Positions 35,530 through 48,700 of a stretch of DNA of 64,000 nucleotides are shown here, one piece after another. The DNA is from Ichthyophis bannanicus (lineage: Eukaryota; Chordata; Amphibia; Gymnophiona; Ichthyophiidae): contig CM066033.1 in the NCBI GenBank assembly GCA_033557465.1, forward strand, positions 1,243,177,523 to 1,243,241,522. The letters are read 5' to 3'. The notes beneath the pieces are model-generated. The model was given only the letters and a program-made list of their open reading frames with translations, was not told the DNA's origin and searched no databases. The position numbers and the translations under genes are program-made. The stretch's first letter is position 1. Every line of letters begins with the position of its first letter.

Positions 35530-37010
35530 TAATACAGAGCTATAGCACAATGGTTACTGCAGTGACTGCTGATACGGGCAGCATGGGTTCGAGTCCCCAG
35601 GGTGGCATTAGCAGAAGGCTGGCTGATGTAGCACCCTGCACATGACACAATGAGGGAGGGGGCAGCGCCAATTATATTTTATTTCCTGGACGTGTCGGAG
35701 GGATGCAGGCAAACACACCCAGATATATCAGATAGTGAGTGAGGGGGCATGTCTATGTTTGCTGTCCGTATGGGGTGTAAGTAAACACACCCACACATTA
35801 TCCACTGAGTGTGGGGGCATGTACATGTCTGTTATGTGTCGGAGGGTTGCCAGCAAACATCCCTGACCCATACAGAGCTGTAGCACAATGGTTACTGCAC
35901 TGACAGCTGATATGGGCAGCATGGGTTCGAGTCCCCAGGGTGGCACTAGCAGAAGGCTGGCTGATGTAGCACCCTGCACATGACACAATGAGGGAGGGGG
36001 CAGCGCCAATTATATTTTATTTCCTGGACGTGTCGGAGGGATGCAGGCAAACACACCCATATATCAGATAGTGAGTGAGGGGGCATGTCTATGTTTGCTG
36101 TCCGTATGGGGTGTAAGTAAACACACCCACACATTATCCACTGAGTGTGGGGGCATGTACATGTCTGTTATGTGTCGGAGGGTTGCCAGCAAACATCCCT
36201 GACCCATACAGAGCTGTAGCACAATGGTTACTGCACTGACAGCTGATACGGGCAGCATGGGTTCGAGTCCCCAGGGTGGCACTAGCAGAAGGCTGGCTGA
36301 TGTAGCACCCTGCACATGACACAATGAGGGAGGGGGCAGCGCCAATTATATTTTATTTCCTGGACGTGTCGGAGGGATGCAGGCAAACACACCCATATAT
36401 CAGATAGTGAGTGAGGGGGCATGTCTATGTTTGCTGTCCGTATGGGGTGTAAGTAAACACACCCACACATTATCCACTGAGTGTGGGGGCATGTACATGT
36501 CTGTTATGTGTCGGAGGGTTGCCAGCAAACATCCCTGACCCATACAGAGCTGTAGCACAATGGTTACTGCACTGACAGCTGATACGGGCAGCATGGGTTC
36601 GAGTCCCCAGGGTGGCACTAGCAGAAGGCTGGCTGATGTAGCACCCTGCACATGACACAATGAGGGAGGGGGCAGCGCCAATTATATTTTATTTCCTGGA
36701 CGTGTCGGAGGGATGCAGGCAAACACACCCATATATCAGATAGTGAGTGAGGGGGCATGTCTATGTTTGCTGTCCGTATGGGGTGTAAGTAAACACACCC
36801 ACACATTATTCACTGAGTGTGGGGGCATGTATATGTCTGTTATGTGTCGGAGGGTTGCCAGCAAACATCCCTGACCCATACAGAGCTGTAGCACAATGGT
36901 CACTGCACTGACAGCTGATACGGGCAGCATGGGTCCGAGTTCCCAGGGTGGCATAAGCAGAAGGCTGCCTGATGTAGCACCCTGTACATGACACAATGAG
37001 GGAGGGGGCA
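35530..37010 (+). repeat. Tandem array of a 336-bp unit, each with a tRNA-derived module
   Basis: There are about 4.4 copies. The A-box TAGCACAATGG lies at 35543, 35881, 36217, 36553 and 36889. The B-box GGTTCGAGTCC lies about 43 bp downstream in the first four copies and is mutated (GGTCCGAGTTC) in the fifth. The step is 338 bp and then 336 bp. Both boxes match the Pol III consensus very well. Partial stems are visible (GCA/TGC in the D-arm position, GGG/CCC in the T-arm position), but the acceptor arms do not pair clearly. The copies are almost identical, including the spacer, so amplification was recent. Small minus-strand frames here are repeat by-products. Confidence 0.9.
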
Positions 37011-40000
37011 GGTCCCATATTGTTATGGTTGTCGTGTTGGAGGGGTGCAAGTAAAAACACCCACACAGTAGATATTGAGTGATGGGGCATGTCTATGTTC
37101 CCATTCCGAATGGGGTGCAAGTAAACACACCCACATGTTATCTAGTGAGTGAGGGGGCATGTACATGTCATGTATGTGACGTACATTTGCTAGAAAACAC
37201 ACACACACATTGGCATACCCAAGGTTACTGCAGAAAGAACCCCACAATGCACAACACATGCCACATAATAAAGTGTAGTGTCAGCCTAGGTACAACAGAA
37301 TGTCCCCCATAGAGCGGTCCCTAAGGTAATGTAGAGGGAGCCAGAGAAGGTGACACATGGTGGGCCCATGAGGCGCAGTACGGTAATAGTCCGTGGAGGG
37401 GCTGTCTCCGGTAGCAGTCTGGTGTATGTAAAACATATAATGCTCCAGACAGCCAAATAAAAGGAATTCATTGTGGATCTGATCCCATGACCACTGGCCC
37501 AACACGCAATGAATAACCCACTGGCCTGCAGCCCCAGAGCTGCTAACCACCCCCTGGCTACCCACAGAAGGACAGCAGAACACCATGTAACTGCTGCTGT
37601 CCTGGCCATGATGAGCACAAAGGCAGGCACACCCATGGTGCAATGCACATGCAGACCAGCAGTCCATAGATGAACACAAGAGGGGGCCTTACCCACATAG
37701 TCCACGGGTATGCTACGGTGAAATGACTGTGTGTGTCACTGTACATAGTAGTAACAGACAGTATCCCAACATGGTGTCCCGGAAGAAGCCACACAATCTG
37801 TATGTCAGGGCAGACCGATGATCAGCACAATGGGCAAGGAACTGCCTGTTGGTGCAGGGTCCCTGAGTGCACGTCCCCCTGTGGTGGCAAAGTACCAAGG
37901 TTGCTTGCAACAGTACCCTCTAGAAATAGAGGTCACACATATGTAGAACCAGTCACCCCTGTGTCTAAGCCATAGATAACCCACGTGACTCAGCATGGGA
38001 AAATGAACATGAGAGGTTGGAAGGATTGGCCACAACCCCACGTTGGTAGTGTGCGTGTAAGCCTGAGAGGCGCAGCCCCCAAAGGTAGGATATGCTGTGA
38101 ATGTGCAGCTGGAACCGGGCGTGTGAAATGTACAAAGGCAAATCTCTACACAAATAGGTAAGAAAGGAGGGAATGCGTCATATGGTACCAGAAACAATGC
38201 AGGTGACAACCCAATTACCCTGCCAGTGTAACCCAGCAGCAAACAGCACCAGGACATGCTCTGTGTGACAAAACTATGGGCCTGGTACTAGGTGGGTGTG
38301 TCACAGCAAGGTGTGCGTATGTGTGGATGAGTGCACACCCTGTCCCCTACACCAGATCAGATATGTCATAGGTGTCAGGTTTGTATGTCCCACAGGTCCT
38401 GCTGGACAACATCCACCCACATGAATGCAATCGGTGTATGCCATTTGGTGTATCCTACGAAAGCCGCACCAGAGGGCAAAGGCCACTGTCCACTGCCTGG
38501 CACAGCACCCCATAGGGCGTATCCCAAAGCCCCCCCCATAGGGCATGTGACAAGGTCCATGATGAGTCACTGTGAGGAGTCTGCAGTGTGAGGGATGTGT
38601 TGTTGTCAGCAGCAGATTAAGGCAGGATAAGAAAATAAACACCAAGGTGATCACAATGACCAACTGTGTGCTAACACCCATGACCTGTGGCCCAAACACA
38701 CGTCTGGAACCAACTGTATGCCCATATTGCCAGTGCACATAATACAGTCACAATAATGAGGTTATCAACCTCTGGGCCAAAAATGCCAAATGATCCAAGC
38801 CCCCAAACAAAATCACAGAGGACGCACCATGTAAATGTGAGGGCTGCCTGACAAAGAAACAAAGCAAGGTCTCAGCAAACAAGGGCATATGGCAAGCACA
38901 ATCAAGACCAAGGTCATGATCATTACCAAATATAGAAGGCCCAATAACATCACAGACCGCTTTGTTAAACTGAATGTCAGATGCAAAAGCAACAGCAATA
39001 ACAAGCATACCCTGGTCACTGTGCGCAGGGAGATGCAGATGTCCCCATACACCTGACCCAGAACCCCCTGACTGTGCAGCGAGGGGTGCCATGTCGATAC
39101 CCAAGGGGTCTGCTGGTGAGCCAAGGATAGGGGTGCAAGCAACAGTAACCATGGTGCACAGCAGATGCACACCAGCAGGACATAGCAGGGGTCTGGCGCC
39201 ACCACGGCGCCTGTACAGGAGGGAGATAGCAATATGTGCGCCACTGGCATAGAGCACCTAACGACTCCAGCATAATGTTGTGGGCAGGAAGTTGGCTGAA
39301 AAGGTGTACAAGGACACAGTCAAAACAGGTGCCCAACCTAACCTGCAACCTGAGGGAGAACGTGGCAGGACATCGCTGATGGAACTGTGTCCCCAGAACA
39401 ATCTGGCATTGTGTACCAGAAATGGTATGTTTGCAAAGGTCCATGTGCTGTATAGGCTGCAAGCGGTCGCTGGAGAGCACGCAGGACCTGTGTGGAACAG
39501 AGAAACGTGTAGCACAAACACCACCTAGAGCACACAGTACAGACAATGAACAGGCAGCAGATGGAGGGTGTTGGGAAACTGGTGTACTTGGAAAGACTGT
39601 GTGTGGCAGGTGAGGGGAATATGGGTCCCCCATTGGAGAGTGAGGTTGCCAGGGAGGTGAGCAGAAAAGGCAGAGCAAACACACGGCCAACACACACAAA
39701 CAGATGCCACGTACACAACGGTAGCTGGGTAGGATATGGGGCCGCAGGCCACACCAACATACATGACACCTCAGCCCACAATGAGGCAAATACAGGCACC
39801 AAAGGAGGCACAGCACATGTGACCACGAGAATATGGCCAGACAGGACGCAGAAGCCAAACAACCAGTGTGAGAGCAACAACACGGATCAGTGCGGGAAAG
39901 GCAGAGGAAGGGAGCAACAGAGAGAGTGTACAGCTCAAACCCCTCGGATGGAAACCACTGGAGTGAACAGATGACCTGTGTAGTACACTGTGGCACATAG

Positions 40001-42699
40001 CAAGGGATGTAGACAGGGCCACAGCAGGCCAACATGACAAACCACAGCTGCGTGTCAGGAAATGGAGCCACAGAGTATAGGCATGAGTCAGCGTACATGT
40101 GGAGGAGGGGTGCACAGATGACAACAACACAGTCCACAGGTGGGATGGGCGACACAAATGAACATGTCCACACACACCCACCAACACACCCACACCAGGA
40201 GACGTTATGTCAACCCAACAACATGCAAATGAGTACGGATGTGAGACATGAGGTGGCCAAGTGGATACGGCAAGGAAGGCCCATGTGGATGGGCTGTGGA
40301 AAGGGGCACAGCATCAAAGGACAAACATGCCAATCACCAACAACATCAGGGATGAGGCCCAGGCTAACACACATCGGCAGAACCACTGCACAGGTATCTC
40401 ATCAGATGCACCACCCCACAAGGAGCATTACCCCTAGTCCAGACAATGTGGCGCATGGATAGCAAACATGCCACATGGACATGAACAGCTAAAACATGGA
40501 TGGGTGGGTGGAGATGTGATGGTGCCACACACATGATATGGGCAGGTAAGCAGCACACAAAGTAGAAACAGACAACTTGTAGGTGCCAACAAAAACGTCA
40601 TGCACCCAGGTGTAAATGAAATGGGGTGACCCACACACCAAACATGCCACACCACGCATGTGCAGACATCTGTTCCCCCCGAGGCAAGCACCAGACACAA
40701 GCAGACATCATATGCAGCAGTCAGGTGTACCATATGACGTGAGGAACCACATGGGTCCTGTGTGGCAAGAAATGTCACATGGACACACCCACCACACGTT
40801 ACAACGCCACACACCTGTTAATGTCTGTGGAGCCAACACACTCTAAGAACCCCCTGCTGCCACCCATGCACAAAAGGGCACAACAACAGTAGACGTTGGA
40901 CACAGACAGTGATATGTGAGGCTAATGGTCAAAACATGATAGGACCGCACAGTGCCTGCATGCACCGTATGCACAACAGACAACATCCCCTGCAAACATA
41001 GGACACTGGAGAAAGCATGCAGAGCAACAAGGCCAGATGCCATGATAACCTGGACAGTCCATAGGTCACAAGCCCATGTACAGCGCTACAACCCCCTACA
41101 TAAAATGAGGAAACACCAAGGAAGGTCTGGCCAGCAACGACAGGCCACGCACCGCATGAACAGGAACAATAGGCCAACAATGTGTCAGGGAAAGTGGCGT
41201 GTGTCCAACGTGCAAAGGATGACCCCCCCGGGTCGCCCACATGTGTTAACACGCCCACATGGGTGCTGTGCCCAACCACATATGGATGACGAGAGGCCAG
41301 GATGCAGTGGAACACATGTGTCACCATTGCTGCCTGTGACCTGTGTGAAATGATGCAGACATCAGTTAAGGGACTAGCACAAACACCCACGACACCTTGT
41401 GGACACAAAGGAGACACACACCTAAGACCAGCAACACATTGAATGCATAGATAGCACCTCATAACATGGCCACAACACTGAGCACACTGCACATGGACCA
41501 CTGACGTAGATGCCAGTGAACACCACCGCACCATCCCAAGAGGATCATGTACATGCACATGACACGCATACACCACAGGGTTCGAGGGCATGGGCAGCAG
41601 AGTTGACATAACTAGATAAAACGTAACAACAGATGGTGAACAATAGCCGATTTGAAGCATAGGCAGGCCGTGTATGTCCCAGACAATGGAAGGAGAGGGG
41701 CACCTGAATGTTACGCCAGTGCCCTGACTGGGAATGTCCGTGTCTGGCAAATGCACAAACAGCCCCAAACGTGTATCCAGACACCAATGCACAGCGTACA
41801 TAATCACCTCTATATGTGTTGCTGTGAGAGGAACATTCCCATGGTTCAATGTGCCCTGTGTGAACACAACTGTCATGTACAGCGGATTATTCGCCTGACC
41901 GTGACACAGCGGTGTGACATAGGGGACACATGTGCACAATGTACATGCGGCCAACAACAAAAGGTAACAGCTGGTTGCTCCACGATAATTGGTGATGTGT
42001 CCAAACACAGCCTTACAACACAGATAGGCAGGGACGCGCATACTGAATGGACACGTAGCCAGGACAATTAACAACAAGGAACATACACATTATGGGAAGG
42101 TATGCATGCACGAAAGCCAGATGCACCTCCACCAAACACTGACCGACAAATGGAGACACACAACACATCACATGCATGTGTGGCAGAAACCTGTCCAGAG
42201 ACCGAATGGCAGCTGCTGATCTGCACACCCCCCACACAGACACTGTCCCGCGCAAGAGCACACACACAGATGCACATGATGTGTGCAAGAAACACCATGA
42301 AGACCCCAAGGATGTGAACAGGTAAAGGCCACATGTGTGACACATGGAGGCGAGGGGCGAAGGAGCACTGGTACAGATATATGTGTAGCACTATAGGAGT
42401 AGTGGAGAGAAAACAACGTATATGTGCCCAGACGTGATGACCGCCATGCATACCCAAAAACCTGACAACTCACCATAGCAAACAGGAAGGATGCAGATAT
42501 GAGCACACAATCCCCACATGCAGCACAGCTGCAAACTGGATAGTAAGGCACACTGGGTAGACCTGTAATGCAGACGCACATCCTGTGGAGACAGGAACAG
42601 GACAGACATATGTAGACATGAGCTGGCAGTGAAGAACAATACGCACACCATCTAACATGGTGAAGACAGTGACACGTCGCCAGCACAACCATAACTTAC
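37011..42699. other. Region between the tRNA-like array and the transposase; no gene supported
   Basis: The plus strand is rich in A, C and CA dinucleotides, which leaves long open frames on the minus strand (385 aa at 39016-40173, 382 aa at 40929-42077). Their translations are rich in Cys, His, Pro and Leu, show no recognisable domain and overlap open frames in other phases. One degenerate tRNA-like segment may lie at about 37440-37530 (minus). The last transposase exon should lie at the right side of this region but was not identified. Confidence 0.45.
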
Positions 42700-44972
42700 A
42701 GGTAAAGATGTCCTCGATCAGCTGTTGCCTGGCTGCCATCCCTGCACGTGTGTCACCATGGCCAGGTGCAGGGGGGCACATAGGATCCTCCCCAGGACCC
42801 TCATTAATTTCGACAGGGATATTGTGCCTGAGAGCAATGTTGTGTAGTATGCAACAGGCTATGATGATCCGTGCCACAGTCAGTGGATGGTACTGTAAGG
42901 CTCCGCCAGTCCTATCCAGACACCTGAAGCGACATTTGAGAACGCCAAAGGTGCGCTCAATCACTGAGCGACTGGAGGCATGGGCCTCATTGTACCGTAT
43001 CTCTGCACCTGTGCGCGGGACACGCACAGGGGTGAGCAGCCAGGTGCGACACCCATATCCTGCATCACCTGCAAAACATAATGGATCAATGTCACATGCG
43101 TAATGAGCAAACAATGAAATGAATGACGTAGTAATCCATAACTGGAGAGCCGAGAGGACATGCACACAGATACGAGGCAAATGCAGTGAACACAGTGGCA
43201 GTGCAGCAGAGACTGTGAAGGCCAGTGGCAAATGACCATGACATGCCGATAGTGGCAGGGCACACCCATGCAACTGTGATACAGGACATGTGCATGAACT
43301 GTGGCGTAAAGGAGCAGTGGTGGTCGCTGTGCAGCCAGATGACGTACATTGCCAAGTAGCACATGGGGATGCAGGGAGGCACAGGTGTGCAGGTAGGTGG
43401 ATGAGCCAAACCGCCGCATACAGGGTGCAAGCCATTGGGACATATTGCCTGTGTGGTGCGGGGAATGCAACAGGCGCGGGTGACAGGGGACCCCAAAGAC
43501 GGCCCACAGGCATGCAGCAGACATGTGTAATAGGTGAAACGGCCAGAACACAACCCTTGTTGAACCCACAACATGGGCCGAAAGAGTAGGCTGCGTACAC
43601 AGGGTGACACCCATGGGGATGTGTAAAGGCCACCCCCCCTGGGTGACTCAACGAAAGCCGACAAGGGGGACCACACGGATCCGCGCTATCAGCACCACTA
43701 TGTAACATCTACAAACAAACACTATGCAACATCATGAAAGAGAACAACATGCAGCACACAATCTATGTGTATGAACCAATGTTAAACACCCTCATTGCAA
43801 TATACAACCCAGACTCCCCCAACACAACAGAGGGCCGTTCACAAATGACAGGTTGGTGTAGAAACAACACCCTCGCAAGAAGCTGGCACAATACCATAGC
43901 TGTACGCATTACCTGGAAACAAAGTCCAAAACAACCACACATCTGACAAAGAGAGAGGTGTGTCACATGACAGATGTCTGTGACCAAGACACCGGCCATC
44001 CCGCATGAGGACGTGGCCAACACCAAACAGTGTGCCCCCACAAGGACTGCTGCAGGGGCAGGCAGGCAGTGGGAAACCGTGGCAATGTAGTACAGACACC
44101 CATCTACAGTAGGAGTCTGCCAGATACACAGAATACACACCCAGCAGTATGTAGTCACCAAATTGACCAGTCTGAAACTGGTCAAACACAGCTGAGTTCT
44201 GCAGGATATAGGAGTCATGGGCAGACCCTGGAAAACGTGCAACCACATTCAGGATACGCATAGTAGCATCACAGATAACCTGCACATTGAGGGAATGGAA
44301 GTGTTTCCGGTTGCGGTACACAACCTCCCTGTCGCGTGGCGGGACAAGGGCAACATGTGTGCAATCTATAGCGCCCATCACATGTGGTATGCCAGCGATC
44401 CTATGGAATGCCAGTGCCAGGGCTGCCCAATGTTGCCTACCGTTGGGAATTGCAATGTAATTCCCAACCCGGCTGACCATGGCACGCAGTACCTGGTGGA
44501 GACAGCGGGAGAAGGTGGGCCTACTCAGACCACCCACTGCTGCCACTGAGGATTGGAAACAGCCAGAGGCAAAGAAATGTAGGGCAGCAAGGAGCTTGGT
44601 CATACCCGGTATAGCATGTGACCGGGCAGTCAGGGGCTCTAGGTCAGGTCTGAGTTCCTGATAGAGCTCCCTAATGGCACCTCTGTCCAACCGGTAGAGG
44701 GAGAATACCTGTCCCTCCCTCAGGTCCCCGAGCAGGACCCTGGTCCTGTAGATACGGGCCAGGCGTGGGTGGAGCTCAGCACGCCGATGGCGCCGTTGGT
44801 CAGCCACAGCTGCCTGTGCTGGCCCAACAGCTGCAGGCCTGAGTTGCAGTGGAGCCCCACCCATGCCCAGGGCCGCTGCCCCTGGGACAACATCTCCCTC
44901 CCCCTCGTAAAGCAACTCAGCAATCTCTAGCAAAGCAACCACTGCACCAGCTGCATGTGCAGTATGAGCCAT
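42700..44972 (-). CDS. HARBI1-type PIF/Harbinger DDE transposase, two exons read (3' terminus not found)
   Basis: Exon 1 runs 44972-44141 and exon 2 runs 43068-42700, separated by a GT-AG intron of 1,072 nt. The chosen ATG sits in ACCATGG, a strong start context. The family cuts and pastes the element by a DDE nuclease reaction. Residues seen: GAIDCTHVAL holds the first Asp (D203). The splice junction completes LLGDAGYG with the second Asp (D279). VIERTFGVLKCRFRCL holds the Glu (E315). Other family features are FPGSAHDS (about 247-254) and ILHN near the end. About 400 residues are readable, against about 350 for human HARBI1. After codon 400 a donor GTAAGTT follows and I could not place the final short exon. 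There are no stops or frameshifts, so the gene may be functional. Confidence 0.88.
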
Positions 44973-45709
44973 GGTCCATACAGTGAGGAGGGTAAAAGGG
45001 TTAGATATAGTGGTGTGGGTGGGGATGGACACCACATGGGTGCCACTCCCATGGGTAAATAAAAAGATCTAGAAAACAGTATAATGGAAAGATACCTAAT
45101 GAAGGGTTGACCGCGCGCTGTGACGCGCCTTCCGGGAATGCAGCCGTGGATGATCCCCTGCCTGCTACACAGATGTGGGTGATACCGAGCGATGCCGAAC
45201 GCCGTATAGCAACTACATAGCACTGATACTGCGACGCCAAGACGCCATTACCCTGATAACCTGGAAGGCATACACCCATGCAAAAACGAAGGAGGACACG
45301 AGGCTACGCGCGTAACGACGCGTGCAACGTCAACGCGAGGTCGCATACGTGTGACGTTGGCCAGCATCAGCTGACGCCAGAAACACATCGCAGATAGCAA
45401 ATCCTAAACAAATATACGCACCAGCATTGCAGACAACTACACACTCAATAAGGGATGTGGGAGTAGAATACGTGAAACGGCAGCCACTGCAGAAACGCGG
45501 ATATATAATGTCAGCTACGTAACGATGTGCGACGCCACGTGACAATGCGCGACGCAATGCGCGACGCAACGCGCGCCAAAGACAAACGTGCGCAGGCGTC
45601 CCCTTCCAAGCCATACCCCAGGATGCTCCATATAAATGACAGGAAATGGAGGTTCCATCCCTTCCGCGGAGCAAACAGCAACAGTATACACGCACAAGGG
45701 AGCAAGGAC
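44973..45709. promoter_or_regulatory. Shared divergent promoter region of transposase and Myb-like gene 1
   Basis: These 737 bp lie between two head-to-head start codons. The centre is CpG-rich, with ACGCGCGTAACGACGCG at about 45306 and repeated GCGACGC words at 45530-45580 resembling words in the element's subterminal regions. This suggests that element-encoded Myb-like proteins could bind both the ends and the promoter (inference). No TATA box is assigned with confidence. The ATG-containing frame actually opens upstream, at 45527. Confidence 0.5.
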
Positions 45710-48700
45710 ATGGACCATGCACCAGAGCAGCCCACAACAGAAGGAGCAGCAGCCACATCTGGTGACAACCAGGTAGCAGGACCATCGGGGGTGCCACTGA
45801 CCCCAGGTGGCCATCCAAGAGGACCACGCCGCCAGACAAGGGTTCCTGTCCCTGCGGAGAGCCGACGCAGGGCTGCAAGGTTCAGCCAACAGGAGAATGA
45901 GCACCTGCTGTCTAACATACTGGAGAGATATGACCTGCTCTTCGGCCGGCAGAGCGCTACCCTGACCATCGCAGCACGCACAGGGGCATGGCGGGAGGTG
46001 CAGGCGGCGGTGGCAGGAGCAGGAGGGCCACCCCGGGACATCGAAAACCTCAGAAAACGCTTCTGTGACATCAAGCGCCATATACGGGCAGAGCTGGTGC
46101 AAGAGCGACGTGCGGCACAAGGCACAGGAGGGGGCCCAGCGACCGTGGCCCAATTAACAGACCTTGAGAGGCGCCTGGCGGATCGACTGGGGCCCATGTA
46201 TGTCCACGGTTTGCCTGCTGCGCTGGACACAGCCCACCCACAGGCCGGTAGGTTATAGTACAAGCACATGGTGTGTGAAGGGGCAGGGGGGTGGGACAGA
46301 ACCTGTCTCTGCTGGACGCGGGGGATCAGACGGGCACAGAGGGACCACACACTCAGGAGCAAGGATGAGAGGTGGCCACCATTGGGTGGTGGTGTGTGGC
46401 ATTAGGCAGTGCATGCAGGGCTGGGAATGGGTGCCTGACCCCCCTGACAGAGGATGGTGTACACAGGCAGGGCCAGACCGTCCATTGAGCAGGAACGTGC
46501 TTTGCACAGGGTACCACATTTCAGGGGTTCCTTCGCAAATAACAGTCCACTCAGGGCCGGCCCGTCCATTGAGCACGAATGTGTATTGCACAGGGCCCCG
46601 CGTTTCAGGGGGCCCCTCGCAAAAAACATTCTCCAACCCATATGTTAAACACATAAAACACCAAAACACCAGCTGCTGCTGCCGCGGCAGCAGCAGGAGT
46701 GCTGCCGCGGGGCCCCCCTCCTGGCCGGCAGAGCCTCCGCCCCTGCCCGGCAGAGCCGCTCAGTCCCTGCATCGCTGACGCCATCCCCGAACGCTGGCTC
46801 CTTGTCAGCTGGTGTTCTGCAACCTGGAAAGATAGGGGGGATGGGGGATTAGGACTGGTACCAGTGGGTGGGGGGCTAAGACTGCATGTGGGCTGATGGG
46901 GGGGGCCTAAGACTGGACGTGGGCCGATAGGGGAGGGGTAGGACTAGTAATGGCCCAGGGGGGGGGTGCTAGGACCGGATGTGGGCTGATGGGGGGGGTT
47001 GGACGGGTACTGGGCTATTGGGGGGGCTGACTGGAAATGGGCTGCTGGGGGTTAGGACTGTTAATGGGCTATGGGGGGCTAGGACCGGTAATGTGCTGGG
47101 GGGGCTAAGACTGTTAATGGGCCGGTGGGGTTGCTAGGACTGGAAACGGGTGAAGTGGCGGGGGGCTAGGACTTGAAATAGGCTGATGGAGGGGCTACAA
47201 TAGGACTGGAAATTGGCTGTTGGGGGGGGGGCTAGGTTTGGGAATGGGCTGTGGTGGGGGTTTGGATTGCAATGGACTCATGAAGGGGTTAGGACTGGAC
47301 GTAGTCTCACGGGGGGCTTGGTTTGGAAATGGGCTGAGTGGAGGGGAGCTAGGATTTGACATGGGCTGATGGGCGCATGGGGGGCTGGAAATGGAAATGA
47401 GCTGATGGCGGGACACACACTGACAATGGCTGTGGGTGCTCGGACTGGATATGGGTTGTTGGGTGCCTAGGACTGGACATGGTTTACTGTGCGGCTACTA
47501 CTGGGGATGGGCTGCTGCAGGGACCTGTCGGGGGTGGGCGCTGGGAGAGACAGGGAGCGGAAGAGAGCTGATGTTGGTGGCGGGCCAGACTGGGACGGGG
47601 CTGTGGGAGTGAAATGAGGAGGGCACAGAAACACCCTGGGTGTGAGGCAGGTATGGCCACACATTGGCCGGGTAGTGGGGGGGGGGCCGTCGTGGCTGAG
47701 GACGGAGAGGTGACATATATGTGGTTACGATTGGACTGACGGGAGGGAAACAGGAGGCAGATCTGTCTGTCTGAGCAGATGTGGAGAGTGGGAGAGTGGA
47801 CTACAGAACCAGGGGTGGCAGGAGGGGGAAAAGGCCAGCAGGCGGTGGACAGTGGGAAACATGGCTGGACCAGGGGGAGGTTGCTGGGGAAAATGTAAAT
47901 GGAACGAGGACACAATATGTACGGAGATATCTATTGCCTCTGGATGTATTACATGGACCATGACAGCTCTGGTAACTGTGCATCAGTGATGCCTGCGCAG
48001 TGTCGGGTACGGGAGGGAGGTACACAATAGTTGTATCCCCACAGTGGCGTGTTACATACCGTGTCTGGCTCCCGGGGTCCCCAGGTTGATTGGTGCAATC
48101 CTGTCACCAGGATGTGTTTGCCTGTTCGGTGATGCTCCATGTTCTGCATGTCTGACTGCGGTGCGGGTTTCGCTTCCTGCCACCCCTATATGACATTGCC
48201 ACCTGTCCCCATTCCCCGGTCTATTCAGTGATTCAGAGGCCTCATATTGGCAGTGCTACCATGTGATAGGTAGGTTATGGTGCTTCGTAGGACCTGGTGA
48301 TGCTGACAGGGCATGGCAGGTGTGCCATGGCATCTGAGTGGGCAGCGTCTGTATTGGTACCCGCTGTGCCTGGCGTGGTGCACTGGAATATAGCTATGTG
48401 GGGGTCCATCTGTCCCGCACCATCCATACACTCATCAGGGGACATGTCTACAGATAGCCAGTGTATAGTAACACCATGCAGTTCTCCCTGCACCGGTGGC
48501 CACATATGCAACTGTGTCCCCGCCCCGAGTCCCCGGACATTGCCCCGCACCCCCCTTGGACCGTCCCTGTGTACCTGTTGCATCCCGCATGTGGCAGGGC
48601 TGCCAGGAGCGGTGGCCCGCACGGGGGAGGGGGGGGGCTTACTGGAGATCCGATGCACCTGCTATGGGAACGCGGTGTAGGGTTACGATGAGGCCGCTGT

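Noticed and set aside
35530..37010. Functional tRNA gene cluster
   Set aside because: A and B boxes are good, but acceptor and T stems do not pair convincingly and no clear anticodon or terminator is visible; called tRNA-derived instead.
39016..42077. Two long minus-strand open frames (385 and 382 aa)
   Set aside because: Composition bias (A/C-rich plus strand) removes stops in several frames at once; the translations have no recognisable domain and lack splice or start support.
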